A stretch of 64,000 nt of DNA from Aphodovivens sp036306585 (lineage in GTDB: Bacteria > Actinomycetota > Coriobacteriia > Coriobacteriales > Eggerthellaceae): positions 124,001-188,000 of the forward strand of contig JAXJZF010000006.1 in the NCBI GenBank assembly GCA_036306585.1. Reading direction: 5' to 3'. The notes under the pieces are model-generated. The model saw nothing but the letters and a program-made list of their open reading frames with translations. It had not been told where the DNA came from and did no database searches. A program made the translations under genes and the position numbers. How positions within the stretch are numbered: the first letter of the stretch is position 1; every line of letters begins with the position of its first letter. Shown here piece by piece: positions 17,035 to 25,828 of the stretch.

Positions 17035-18576
17035 GTGCTGGTCACCATGCTGTCGCCGACTGCACTCCCTTCGCTCGATGAAATTAAGCGAAATGCCGGG
17101 GAATTGACGTCGTCGGATGTCTCTCCGATATTCTGGCGCACGTTTGCGGCGTTGGCACTGGTGCTCGCCACCTCGTCCGTCATGAACATCGCGGTGTTTC
17201 CCGCTTTCGATGCCGTGTTCACCTATGCGCGCGATATCTCGGTGCTGGCGGGGTCGCTGTCGGTGGCGGTCATCGGTGTTGTGGCGATGTTCCGTCCCGC
17301 GACGTTCGGCGCGCGTGCGATGGTGGTTGCGAGCGTGAGCCTGCTGCTGGTCGGCGCCGCGCTGCTGCTTGCCGGATTCATCCTGGCATCCCCTACCTTG
17401 CTGTGCGTGGGTGCCAGTTTGGCTGCCATCGGTCGCGGCATCACCGCCATCGCAGTGGGACTTTCGCTTTCGCGCATGAATTTGACGCAGGCCAGCTTGT
17501 GCATCGCCTTGGCGTTCGTGGCGGAATACGTGCTGAACGTCGTGACGTGGCTTATGCCTTCATCCGCCTGCGTGGCCTGTTTCCTGGCGTTTCCCCTCAT
17601 CGCCATCGCCTGCGTGTGGCGTTGGGCGGCGCAAGTGCTCGACTTGGCATCGGAGGGCGTTGCCCCGGCGGAAAGCGCCGTCACCCAGCCGCGCACCCTG
17701 CTGCCGCTGGGCAGTCAGCTGTTCGTGTGCTTGTTCCTGTTCCATTTGGCATTCGGGTTTTCGCTGCGCTTCGGAGGACTGGAATCCTCGACCCTCGCCG
17801 ACTTCGCCGGCATCGTCCCGGTGGCGGCGGTGGCGCTATATGTGCTCACCATGCACCGCCAATTCTCGACCGACATCGTCGCACGGCTTTCGGTGCTGCT
17901 CGTGGTCGCCGGGTTCCTGTTAGCGTCGGTGGGCACGCCCGTCACCGATGCGAGCTGTGCCGTCATGCTGGTGGCGGGCAGCACCTCGTTCGACATGGTC
18001 GCCTGGCTGGTGCTAGTGGCGGTGGCCATGCGCAACCGCCATGCATCGGTGACCATGTTCGCGTGGGGCCACGGCGTCGGCGGCGTCGGGTCGGTCGTGG
18101 GCGCCTCGTTCGGCGTATGGGCGACGGATGCATGGAGCGGCGACGGCGCTGCGCTATCGGTTGCCGCCGGCATCGCCATCCTGGTCATTGTCGGCTATGC
18201 GCTCATCGGGCTGCGCACGTTCAGCTTCGCCCAGGCGGTGCGCAGCGTTGTGGCGCCGTCGGCAGCGGGCGACGGCGCCGTGCTCGAGGTCCCCGAAGGA
18301 GGGAAGGGCTCCTCGAAAGAGGCGGAGGCGCCTTCCGCCGAGGAGCTGTTTGAGCGCTGTTGCATCGCGATCGGCGACCGCTATGGGCTGAGCCCGCGCG
18401 AGCGCGAGGTGTTCGCCATGCTGGCGCGCGGACGCGACCGTGCTTATATCGAAAAGCAGCTCACCGTGTCGCGCAACACGGTGAAGTCGCATGTCAAGCA
18501 CATCTACGCGAAGCTCGACATCCACTCCCATCAGGATCTCATCGATCTGGTGGAAGCCGAGCAGGATAGCATCTAG
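17035..18576 (+). CDS. membrane-bound LuxR-family transcriptional regulator
   Basis: The protein has about twelve hydrophobic segments in an MFS-like N-terminal part, then an acidic linker. A C-terminal LuxR helix-turn-helix follows (GLSPREREVFAMLARGRDRA through NTVKSHVKHIYAKLDIHSHQD). This fusion is abundant in Eggerthellaceae, commonly beside genes for Tat-exported flavoprotein reductases. I choose GTG 17035, giving 513 aa, because AGGAGG (17022-17027) lies 7 bases upstream. ATG 17029 would be too close, and ATG 16987 lacks a site. It faces the flavoprotein/cytochrome pair across a terminator. Control of that pair is an inference from position. The N-terminal domain could sense a small metabolite or the membrane state. 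Confidence 0.85.
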   Translation: MLVTMLSPTALPSLDEIKRNAGELTSSDVSPIFWRTFAALALVLATSSVMNIAVFPAFDAVFTYARDISVLAGSLSVAVIGVVAMFRPATFGARAMVVASVSLLLVGAALLLAGFILASPTLLCVGASLAAIGRGITAIAVGLSLSRMNLTQASLCIALAFVAEYVLNVVTWLMPSSACVACFLAFPLIAIACVWRWAAQVLDLASEGVAPAESAVTQPRTLLPLGSQLFVCLFLFHLAFGFSLRFGGLESSTLADFAGIVPVAAVALYVLTMHRQFSTDIVARLSVLLVVAGFLLASVGTPVTDASCAVMLVAGSTSFDMVAWLVLVAVAMRNRHASVTMFAWGHGVGGVGSVVGASFGVWATDAWSGDGAALSVAAGIAILVIVGYALIGLRTFSFAQAVRSVVAPSAAGDGAVLEVPEGGKGSSKEAEAPSAEELFERCCIAIGDRYGLSPREREVFAMLARGRDRAYIEKQLTVSRNTVKSHVKHIYAKLDIHSHQDLIDLVEAEQDSI

Positions 18577-18644
18577 ATCGCGGGACGCGCCGTTTCCAGC
18601 AAAATCCGCTTCCTTGCCCTCGAATCATCTCTCGTAGTCTTTGG

Positions 18645-18680
18645 AAAAGAATAAGGCCCGCGGGGGGATTGCGGGCCTTA
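18645..18680. terminator. terminator between luxR-type and flavoprotein genes
   Basis: TAAGGCCCGC (18652-18661) and GCGGGCCTTA (18671-18680) form a perfect 10-bp stem with a 9-nt loop. Read on the minus strand it is followed by a T-rich tail (TTCTTTTCC), so it best serves the flavoprotein operon. It also lies at the end of the regulator gene. Confidence 0.8.
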
Positions 18681-18758
18681 TCTCGTCGAAGCGGAGGGGC
18701 CTTGCGGCTTCTTCCGCCAGGAACGCGTATTCGGTGCGAATCGCTCGCCGATCAGGTA

Positions 18759-20480
18759 CTATGCCTGGTAGGGCTCGCTCTTCGCTGCGTTTTCGCCAGC
18801 CTTCTTGCCGAACAGCATGGTGCGTCCGCAGGCAAGGCCGGTGAACAGGTTGGGGTAGCTCACGCTGAAAAAGCCGCCCGAGCAGTCGCCGGTGGCGTAC
18901 AGGCCCTCGATGGGCGTGTTATCCTCGCGGATGGGCTGCATGTCGGTGTTGATCATGATGCCGTCCAGCGTTGCCAGGAACCATGCGCCGGTGCGCACGC
19001 CGTAATACGGCGGCGTGTCCAGCTTGATGATGCGGTAGGGTTCCTTGTAGTAATCGTCATCGTGGCCCTGCTCCGCGAACTGGTTGTAGCGGTTGAAGGT
19101 TTCCACGAAGTTTTCCACGGGGAGGTTCAGCTTCTCTGCCAGCTCCTCGGGGGTGTCGGCAACCTGAATGTAGCCGTCTTCGATGAGCGCCTGGTTGCGC
19201 GACTCCACGAAGTCTGTGTCCATGTTGGACGGTGCACCATTGTCGAAGGGGTACAAGCGGCAGCAGCCGACCTCATTGTACTGGCGCACATGCTCTTTCC
19301 AGTTGGCGTCCCAAATGTCCACGTAGGTCTGGTGGGGCTGCATGTAGGCGGAGTGCAACATGTAGTCGTACGGGCCGCTCTCGTTGCAGAAGCGCTTGCC
19401 ATCCAGGTTCACCTTCATGTTGGGCTGCTCACCGAACCAGAACCATTTGCCGGTGATGTCCATGTCGACGGTCTCGTCGGGCTTGCAGCAGGCGCGGTTG
19501 AACGTCACCGCGGCGCCGACCGGGTCCATCTTGGCGCCCAGCCACAGCATGGCCTTGATGCCGTCGCCGGTGGGGTTGCCGCCCGAGCCGGAGCAGGGGA
19601 TGCGCAGTTTCTGGTTCCAGGGCTGGCGCGCCTGCATCATCTCGAGGTTGTTGCCATAGCCGCCGGTCGCCATGATGACGCCTTTGCTAGCGTTGATGCG
19701 GATGTAGTGGCGGTCCTGCACATCGCGTGCGATGACGCCGGTAACACGGCCGCCTTCGTTTTGCTCAAGCTTCACGAACTCGGTGTTGAAGCGGAACTGA
19801 GCGCCCTTCTCCTCGGCGTACTCCTGCAAGTCGGTGCCGAAGCTGAGGTTCTCGTCGTCCACCAGCTTCTCGGGACTGTGACCGGTCGCCCATGCCTTAT
19901 CGCGCGCGCCCTGGCCCTCGGTGCCCACCGAGCCCTCGAAGTTCATCTTGAAGCGGCCGTCGCGCTCGACGATGTCGGTCATCCAGTCCAGCATGGCGCC
20001 GGATTCCTCGACCCAGATCTTGATGAGGTCGTAGCGGACGAAGCCGTTGGCATAGCGTACGATGTCCTCGAGCGCTTCCTTCTTGTCGATCTCGAACTGG
20101 GGATACTCGGCGAATGACGCCTGCTGCAGGCGGGAGTTGATGGCGCCGATGTCCTCGCGCGGGTCCAGGATGGTGGCCGTGCGCTCGATACCCAGCGTCT
20201 TCGCGCCGTTCTCGGCAGCGGAGATCACCGCCGGCAGTCCGCCGGTGCGGCAGCCTACCACCAGCACCTCGGTGTCGATGGTCTCGGTGATGTCGGACTC
20301 GGCCACCTCGGGCGGGGTGCCCAGCCAGCTGGGGGTGCCCGTTTCGCCCGCGCTGGTATCGACCGGCGTAGGGGCGGTGTAGCCTTGGCCGCAGCCGGCG
20401 AGCCCGCCAAGGGCGGCGGCGCTCAGCGCTGCGATGCCGGCGCCCTTGAAGAACGTGCGGCGGGAAAGATCGTTACTCAC
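18759..20480 (-). CDS. Tat-exported FAD-dependent reductase (fumarate reductase-like flavoprotein)
   Basis: This is an FAD_binding_2 family flavoprotein, the catalytic subunit of an extracytoplasmic reductase. The 573-aa product opens with a Tat motif SRRTFFKG and ends its signal with LAGC (a Tat lipoprotein). A dinucleotide fold VLVVGCRTGGLPAV follows, less canonical than GxGxxG. The C-terminal region YATGDCSGGFFSVSYPN through GRTMLFGKKAG holds the FAD-contacting and active-site Arg region. Family members reduce fumarate, urocanate, steroids or catechol-like compounds, and the substrate here is not readable. The start is GTG after GGGAGGT. It overlaps the cytochrome gene stop by 8 bases (GTGAGTAA), so the two are made together. 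Confidence 0.9.
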   Translation of the reverse strand: MSNDLSRRTFFKGAGIAALSAAALGGLAGCGQGYTAPTPVDTSAGETGTPSWLGTPPEVAESDITETIDTEVLVVGCRTGGLPAVISAAENGAKTLGIERTATILDPREDIGAINSRLQQASFAEYPQFEIDKKEALEDIVRYANGFVRYDLIKIWVEESGAMLDWMTDIVERDGRFKMNFEGSVGTEGQGARDKAWATGHSPEKLVDDENLSFGTDLQEYAEEKGAQFRFNTEFVKLEQNEGGRVTGVIARDVQDRHYIRINASKGVIMATGGYGNNLEMMQARQPWNQKLRIPCSGSGGNPTGDGIKAMLWLGAKMDPVGAAVTFNRACCKPDETVDMDITGKWFWFGEQPNMKVNLDGKRFCNESGPYDYMLHSAYMQPHQTYVDIWDANWKEHVRQYNEVGCCRLYPFDNGAPSNMDTDFVESRNQALIEDGYIQVADTPEELAEKLNLPVENFVETFNRYNQFAEQGHDDDYYKEPYRIIKLDTPPYYGVRTGAWFLATLDGIMINTDMQPIREDNTPIEGLYATGDCSGGFFSVSYPNLFTGLACGRTMLFGKKAGENAAKSEPYQA

Positions 20481-21135
20481 CGGGCACCTCCCATCCCTCG
20501 GGAACGTTCATCTCATGGCACTCGGCGCACACCAGAACGCTCTTCTCGTGCACTTTGTGGCAGTCGCCGCACTCGAGCGCCAGGTCCTGATGGCTGGAAT
20601 GCGGGTTCATGTCCGCATCGTTGCCCTCGAAGCCCCACGTGTTCGCAACCACCTCATCGTAGTCGTGGCAGCCGCTGCGCAGGCAGAACTCCTCGTCGGC
20701 GAATTCCTTGCCGGTCGCCAGCATCGTGCCGTCCTCGGTCATGGGGTAGTTGTCCGACACCCATGCCATGACTTCCGACACCTGCGTGGTGATCTCTGCC
20801 TCATGGCAGCTCAGGCACGTGTCGCCTGCTTCCGCATGCGCGGTGACCAGCATGCCCGGGTCGCCTTCGTAGTAGGTCTCCACATAGTGATCCATGGGGC
20901 TGTGGCATACGGCGTTGCAGAAGCTGGGCTGCTCGTGCCAGATCCAGAAGGCGGCGAACGCCACCACGATCACGGCAACGATCACGCCTGCGGTGATGAG
21001 TCCGCGCTTGTTCTGAAGCATCTTGGAAGTTGCAGCCTGCTCCCCGGCTGTGGATGCTTCGACGGCGCCTTCAAGGTTCTCGGACGTTTCCTCGCCTTGG
21101 GCCTCCGCCGGGCGCGCCTCGTCATTTGCAGTCAT
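20473..21135 (-). CDS. membrane-anchored multihaem cytochrome c (NapC/NrfH-like)
   Basis: This is the probable quinol-oxidising partner that passes electrons to the flavoprotein. The start at 21135 is fixed by GAGGAGGAGG immediately upstream. The 220-aa protein has a hydrophilic N-terminus of about 40 residues, one membrane helix (about 46-65) and five Cys-His haem motifs. Three are standard CxxCH (C107-H111, C189-H193, C203-H207). The first, CNAVCH (73-78), is CX3CH, and the third, CLRSGCH (151-157), is CX4CH. It is translationally coupled to the flavoprotein gene. The ccm genes that attach haem are divergently transcribed next door. Confidence 0.88.
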   Translation of the reverse strand: MTANDEARPAEAQGEETSENLEGAVEASTAGEQAATSKMLQNKRGLITAGVIVAVIVVAFAAFWIWHEQPSFCNAVCHSPMDHYVETYYEGDPGMLVTAHAEAGDTCLSCHEAEITTQVSEVMAWVSDNYPMTEDGTMLATGKEFADEEFCLRSGCHDYDEVVANTWGFEGNDADMNPHSSHQDLALECGDCHKVHEKSVLVCAECHEMNVPEGWEVPGE

Positions 21136-21276
21136 ATCCTCCTCCTCTCGTTTCTCGATGGATAAACCTGCCCGACGATCTTCCCACGCCCGCGCGGGCA
21201 CGCCTATTACCCCGCGCGGGGCATTCTTAAGCGGATTTCGGTCCGGAATGCGGTGGATATCACCCTCTGGGGGGTA

Positions 21277-21305
21277 TTCATCTTTTGCCTGGTAGCGACA
21301 ATAAT
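21277..21305 (+). promoter_or_regulatory. candidate promoter of ccm operon
   Basis: TTCATC (21277-21282), a 17-nt spacer and AATAAT (21300-21305) precede ccmE by about 75 bases, in the 243-bp region divergent from the cytochrome gene. Just upstream is an imperfect symmetric stretch (ATCACCC...GGGGTAT, about 21258-21277) that could be an operator. I see nothing else in this gap. Confidence 0.45.
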
Positions 21306-21378
21306 GAGTGCCTGCTGTCCGGTGGCGGGCGCTCTTCTGGCCCGGCCGCATCAACCGATCCCTCCAGGAGAAGCTCTT

Positions 21379-22059
21379 ATGAACACTAAGACCAGACGAC
21401 GCCTCGTTATCGTCACGGGGCTCATCGTGATCGTGGCCGTCGCCGTGCTGGCCGTCGTGGGCGGCACCACTGCCGCGCAGGGCATTACCGTGGCCCAGGC
21501 GCTCGACGGAACCCATGTGGGACAGCGCGTGCAGGTGACCGGTGCCGTTGCGGACGATTCGTACGAGTTCTCCGACGATGGCGTGACGTTCGCCATCGCA
21601 GATGCCGAAGGGCCCTCCGACGCCTCCTTGCAGGTGAGCTATTCGGGCGCGGCGTCCTCCACCTTCGGCAACGGCGTGACCGCCATCTGCACGGGGACGC
21701 TGTCCTCGGAAGGCGGCACGCCGACTCTTCAAGCTACCGAAATGGTCACCCAATGCCCCTCCAAATACGAATCGGCGACCGATGCGCTAGGAGTCGCCGC
21801 CCTGCAGGGCTACGGCCAGGACATCGTCGGCACCACTGTTCGCGTGGCGGGCACGGTGAAGGAAGGCTCGCTTTCCGCCGCCGGTGCCGCCGACTCGCGC
21901 TTCGTGCTCGCCGACGCGTCCGACGCTGCGACGACGCTGCCCATCGTCTTCGATGGCGCGCTTTCCGAGGATGTGCAGGCAGGCGCCGCCGTGGTGGTCA
22001 CCGGCGCGCTTTCCGCTGACGGTTCGTTCGCCGCGACCGACGTCGCGCTGGAAGGGTAG
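21379..22059 (+). CDS. ccmE: cytochrome c maturation haem chaperone CcmE, C-type, with second OB domain
   Basis: CcmE holds haem covalently on the outer face before delivery to apocytochrome. The start at 21379 follows AGGAG by eight bases. The 226-aa protein has one N-terminal membrane anchor (about 9-29), then an OB-fold. That fold ends in CPSKY (C126-Y130), in the place where enteric CcmE has its haem-binding His (HxxxY). A Cys-containing CxxxY form is known from sulfate reducers and archaea. Unlike ordinary CcmE of about 150 aa, the protein continues into a second OB-like stretch (about 145-226, GTTVRVAGTVKEGS to VVVTGALSADGSF). It is first in the ccm operon, six bases before ccmF. Confidence 0.88.
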   Translation: MNTKTRRRLVIVTGLIVIVAVAVLAVVGGTTAAQGITVAQALDGTHVGQRVQVTGAVADDSYEFSDDGVTFAIADAEGPSDASLQVSYSGAASSTFGNGVTAICTGTLSSEGGTPTLQATEMVTQCPSKYESATDALGVAALQGYGQDIVGTTVRVAGTVKEGSLSAAGAADSRFVLADASDAATTLPIVFDGALSEDVQAGAAVVVTGALSADGSFAATDVALEG

Positions 22060-22064
22060 GTGCC

Positions 22065-24194
22065 ATGTCCACGTTCGGTCTGTTCGGGTTGGTGGTGGCG
22101 TTCGCCGCCGTGGGCGTCGCCGCCGTTCTCCTTCTCGTTTCCGTCATCCTCTCCAAGACGGGCCGCACGGCGCCCGCCCAGCAGCTCGCCTGGGGCGGCG
22201 CGGTGGGCGCGCTGCTGACGTTCGCGTGCCTCACGTTCTGCTGCTCCATTCTGGTGTATTGCTTCCTAACGGGAGATCTGTCCATCGAATACGTGTTGAT
22301 GCAGCATTCCGACGCCGAGGGCCCGATGGGCGTGCTCTACCGCATCAGCGGGCTGTGGGCCGGCCAGGAGGGCTCGCTGCTGTTCTGGGCGTGGCTCGTC
22401 TCCGCGTTCAACGCCACGGTGGCCGTGCGCGTTATGAAGCGCTCCGATGCCATGGACGCTGCGGCGTTGCTGGTTGCCGACATCGTGGCGGCGGCGTTCG
22501 TGGGTCTGCTGCTGTTCTCCGAGGACAACATGCCTTTCATCGCCACCGCCGCCCCTTATGTCGACGAAAACGGTCATCTGGGCGCCATGGCGCAGGCGCT
22601 GGGCATGAATCCGCTTCTGGAGCATTGGGCGCAGGCGGTGCATCCGCCTACGCTGTTCATCGGCTATGCCGGTCTCACCATCCCGTTCGCCTATGCCATC
22701 GCCGCGCTTATCGTAAACGATGCCAGCAGCGCATGGGTGAATCGCTGCAGCCGCTATGCCGTGTTCAGCTGGCTGCTTCTGGGCATCGGCATCGGGCTGG
22801 GCTCGGTGTGGGCCTATGTGGTGCTGGGTTGGGGCGGCTATTGGGGCTGGGACCCGGTGGAGAACGCCAGCCTGCTCTCGTGGGTGGTTGCCTTGGCGCT
22901 GGTGCACAGCTTCACGGTGTACCGTCAGCGCGGCGCGTTCCGCCGCTGGAGCATCATGTGCGCGTGCCTGGCATTCGCGTTCGTGATCACCGGCACGTTC
23001 ATCACGCGCTCGGGCATCGTCGATTCGGTGCATGCATTCGCCGGTGATGAGGTCTCGCTTTACCTGTTCCTGGGGCTTATCATCGCGTCGTTGGCTGCCG
23101 GCATCGTCGGCTGTGCGGTCCGTTGGAAATCGTTCGGTGCGGGCGAGGCCATTGCATCGTTGGCCTCCAAAGACGCCGCGTACTATTTCAACAACGTGAT
23201 CATGGTGGTGTTCGCGTTCCTGCTGTGCTACCTCACGGTGTGCAGCGCCCTGCCCTCGTTCCTGCCGTTCGGCGGGCAGAACCTCTCCACGGGCACCTAT
23301 GATGCCATCGCGCGTCCGCTGGGGGTGTTCTACTGCCTCATCGTGGCGGTGTGCCCGCTGCTGGGCTGGGGCAAGACCGACCGCGCCAGCCTCCTGCGTG
23401 CGCTGAAGGTGCCTGCCATCTGCGCCCTGGTGACGTTCGCGCTGCTGATGGTCTACTTCTTCACCACGCTGCTTCCCGCCTACGACGCCGCCGTTTCCGC
23501 TGGCGACGCCAACGCCGAGGGCCTGAGCGGCGAAGGCCCCGCGTGGTACTACAACGGTTTGGCGGTCGTGGCGTTCGCCGTTGCCAGCCTGCTGCTGTTT
23601 ACCACGCTATGCCTGATCGCACGTACGGTTTCCCAACGTTCCAAGACGACGGGCGCCAATCCGCTGAAGGCGCTGTTCGGGCTGTTCGCCGCCAATTCCG
23701 CGCGCTTTGGCGGCTATGTGGCGCACCTGGGCATGGCGGTCATCCTGGTGGGCCTGGTGGGTTCGTCGATGTACGTGACCGAGCGCACGGGATACCTGCC
23801 CTACCAGGAGGGCGCCGAGCAGCAGGCCGAGCCGTTCATCGTGGACGACTACGAATTGCGACTGGATTCCTCCGACATCAGCGAGTCCGACGACGGCTCC
23901 ACCATCACCTACCAGATCTGGTTCGATGTCTACGATGCCGCATCCGGTTCGTTCAAGGGCCAGGTGTCGCCTTCGGTGCAGCTCGACGTGATGTCGCAGC
24001 AGACCAAGCTCAACGCCAGCGTGCTGGGGTCGCCCACCGAGGATCTGTTCGTGGTGTACCGCGGGGTCAACGACGAGGGCGAGCTTTCGCTTGACGTGCG
24101 GGTGAACCTGCTGATCGGCTTCGTTTGGACGGGCTTCGGCCTGCTGGTGGTCGGCACGGCGGTCGCCGCGCTGGGACGCCGGCCGAAAGCGTAG
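22065..24194 (+). CDS. ccmF: haem lyase subunit CcmF
   Basis: CcmF takes haem from CcmE and ligates it to CxxCH motifs. The 709-aa polytopic membrane protein has the WWD-type haem-handling motif WGGYWGWDPVENASLL facing outside. His residues flank it, as in HPPTLFIGYAG. Near the C-terminus is a larger soluble loop (about 570-680) before the last helix. Length is in the normal range. It lies in the operon ccmE-F-A-B-C-D, and no separate CcmH or CcmI gene follows. Their roles may be absent, elsewhere, or taken by CcmF itself. Confidence 0.95.
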   Translation: MSTFGLFGLVVAFAAVGVAAVLLLVSVILSKTGRTAPAQQLAWGGAVGALLTFACLTFCCSILVYCFLTGDLSIEYVLMQHSDAEGPMGVLYRISGLWAGQEGSLLFWAWLVSAFNATVAVRVMKRSDAMDAAALLVADIVAAAFVGLLLFSEDNMPFIATAAPYVDENGHLGAMAQALGMNPLLEHWAQAVHPPTLFIGYAGLTIPFAYAIAALIVNDASSAWVNRCSRYAVFSWLLLGIGIGLGSVWAYVVLGWGGYWGWDPVENASLLSWVVALALVHSFTVYRQRGAFRRWSIMCACLAFAFVITGTFITRSGIVDSVHAFAGDEVSLYLFLGLIIASLAAGIVGCAVRWKSFGAGEAIASLASKDAAYYFNNVIMVVFAFLLCYLTVCSALPSFLPFGGQNLSTGTYDAIARPLGVFYCLIVAVCPLLGWGKTDRASLLRALKVPAICALVTFALLMVYFFTTLLPAYDAAVSAGDANAEGLSGEGPAWYYNGLAVVAFAVASLLLFTTLCLIARTVSQRSKTTGANPLKALFGLFAANSARFGGYVAHLGMAVILVGLVGSSMYVTERTGYLPYQEGAEQQAEPFIVDDYELRLDSSDISESDDGSTITYQIWFDVYDAASGSFKGQVSPSVQLDVMSQQTKLNASVLGSPTEDLFVVYRGVNDEGELSLDVRVNLLIGFVWTGFGLLVVGTAVAALGRRPKA

Positions 24195-24200
24195 GGTGCT

Positions 24201-25013
24201 GTGGCATCCCCGAGAAACAATCCTGCAGCAGCCGGTCACCCCGATGGTGTCGCGCGCAAGCTAGGCACGGAGGCGTCCCGCACGCTCGAAGATGGCGCAT
24301 CCTGCCCGGCGATCGAGGGCAAGGGTATCGTGAAGGCGTTCGGCGAGCGCAAGGCGCTCGATGGCGTGTCATTCCAGCTGCCGCAGGGGGCGTTCCTATC
24401 CATCTTCGGCCCGAACGGCGCGGGCAAGTCGACGCTGCTGCGGGTGCTTTCCACCCTGACGCGCCCGACGGCAGGCGGCATATCGGTGATGGGCGTCGAT
24501 GCGCTCGAGGAGCCCGACCGGGTGCGTGCGCTCATCGGCATGGTGTCGCACCAGCCCATGCTCTACCCTGATCTCACCGCGCTGGAGAACCTCGAGTTTT
24601 TCGCCCGCATGTACGGGGTGGACGATCCTGCCGGCCGTGCGCGCGAGCTTCTGCAGCGCGTGGGGCTGGACCATCGGCGCTTCGATGCCGTGAGATCGTT
24701 CTCGCGCGGCATGACGCAGCGCGTGGCCATTGCCCGCGCGCTCGTGCACGATCCCCGCATCCTGTTTCTGGACGAACCCTATGCGGGGCTCGATCCCCAT
24801 GCGGTGGAGGTCTTCGACGGGCTTTTGGACGAGCTACGCTGTGGGCGCACGTTCGTGATGGTGAGCCATGATTTTCAGAAGGGCTTCGACGCCTGCACGC
24901 ATGCGCTGGTGCTTGCGCGCGGCAAAGCGGTGGTGTTCCAACCCAAGGACCGACTGGATTTCGGCGAGTTCTCCCAGCTGTACCGGGAGACCGTGGGAAT
25001 GGGGGTGGCGTAG
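24201..25013 (+). CDS. ccmA: ABC transporter ATP-binding protein CcmA
   Basis: CcmA powers release of holo-CcmE from the CcmABCD complex. The 270-aa protein starts at GTG 24201, close after ccmF. It has an unconserved N-terminal extension of about 35 residues. Walker A GPNGAGKST, signature SRGMTQR, Walker B ILFLDEPYAGLD and the switch His in MVSHDF are intact. The signature deviates from LSGGQ in the way usual for CcmA. It is five bases from ccmB. Confidence 0.93.
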   Translation: MASPRNNPAAAGHPDGVARKLGTEASRTLEDGASCPAIEGKGIVKAFGERKALDGVSFQLPQGAFLSIFGPNGAGKSTLLRVLSTLTRPTAGGISVMGVDALEEPDRVRALIGMVSHQPMLYPDLTALENLEFFARMYGVDDPAGRARELLQRVGLDHRRFDAVRSFSRGMTQRVAIARALVHDPRILFLDEPYAGLDPHAVEVFDGLLDELRCGRTFVMVSHDFQKGFDACTHALVLARGKAVVFQPKDRLDFGEFSQLYRETVGMGVA

Positions 25014-25017
25014 GGTC

Positions 25018-25722
25018 ATGAAGAAGCCTTCCGGGTTCTCCCACTACCTCGTTCTGGTGCGCAAGGACGTGCTGCTGGAGCTCCACACCTTCGATTTGGT
25101 GACCTCCATGGGCCTGTATGCGGTGCTGGCGGTGGTGGTGTACGGTGCTGCGTGCGCGCAGGCCGGCAGCCAGCTGGACATTCTACGCATGGCCGGCGGT
25201 CTGCTGTGGGCGGCGCTGCTGTTCACCAGCCTGCTGGGGCTTTCGCGTTCGTTCGCGCGCGAAGGGGAGGGCGGCTGCCTCGAGGGGCTGCTGCTCGTGC
25301 CCATGGACCGCTCGGTGATCTTTCTGGCCAAGGCCACGGCCAATCTGGTGTTCCTCTTGGTGGTTGAGGCCGTGACGGTGCCGCTGTTCGCGTTCTTTCT
25401 GCTGTCGGATGCGGGCGTTGCCCCGTCGTGGCCCTACATCGTCCCGGTCCTAGTACTGGGCGCGGTGGGCATCGCAGGGGTGGGTACCATGCTATCCACC
25501 ATCACGGCGAACACGCGCGGCAAGGATGTGATGCTGGCGGTGCTGTTCATCCCGCTGATGTTTCCGCTTTTGTGGGCGTGCGTGTCCGCCACGGGGGCGG
25601 CGCTGTGCGGCGCAGTCGATTTCGCAGCGGCATATTTCATGCCGCTGGCGCTGGCGGGAGGCTATGACGTGATCATGCTTGCGGTGTGCTGGCTTCTCTA
25701 CGATTTCGTGGTGGCGGCCTAG
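25018..25722 (+). CDS. ccmB: haem exporter permease CcmB
   Basis: CcmB is the membrane partner of CcmA. The 234-aa protein has about six hydrophobic segments. The family pattern starts with VLVRKDVLLELHT, includes SLLGLSRSFAREGEGG and CLEGLLLVPMDRS after the second segment, and has a central GVGTMLSTITANTRGKDV. The ATG at 25018 is preceded by TAGGG. It belongs to the ccm operon. A gap of about 100 bases separates it from ccmC. Confidence 0.92.
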   Translation: MKKPSGFSHYLVLVRKDVLLELHTFDLVTSMGLYAVLAVVVYGAACAQAGSQLDILRMAGGLLWAALLFTSLLGLSRSFAREGEGGCLEGLLLVPMDRSVIFLAKATANLVFLLVVEAVTVPLFAFFLLSDAGVAPSWPYIVPVLVLGAVGIAGVGTMLSTITANTRGKDVMLAVLFIPLMFPLLWACVSATGAALCGAVDFAAAYFMPLALAGGYDVIMLAVCWLLYDFVVAA

Positions 25723-25828
25723 GCGCGCCGGGCTTTGATGCGATGGGTCTGCGGCGTGGGCGATGCGCGCGCCGCGGTCGATGCGAGGTGCGGCCACGTA
25801 GGCCTCGCCCTTCGCGGAAAGGATGGAT

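Noticed and set aside
21136..21753. A longer N-terminus for the multihaem cytochrome (open frame to 21753)
   Set aside because: GAGGAGGAGG directly before ATG 21135 fixes the start; the upstream frame runs antisense through ccmE and its promoter.
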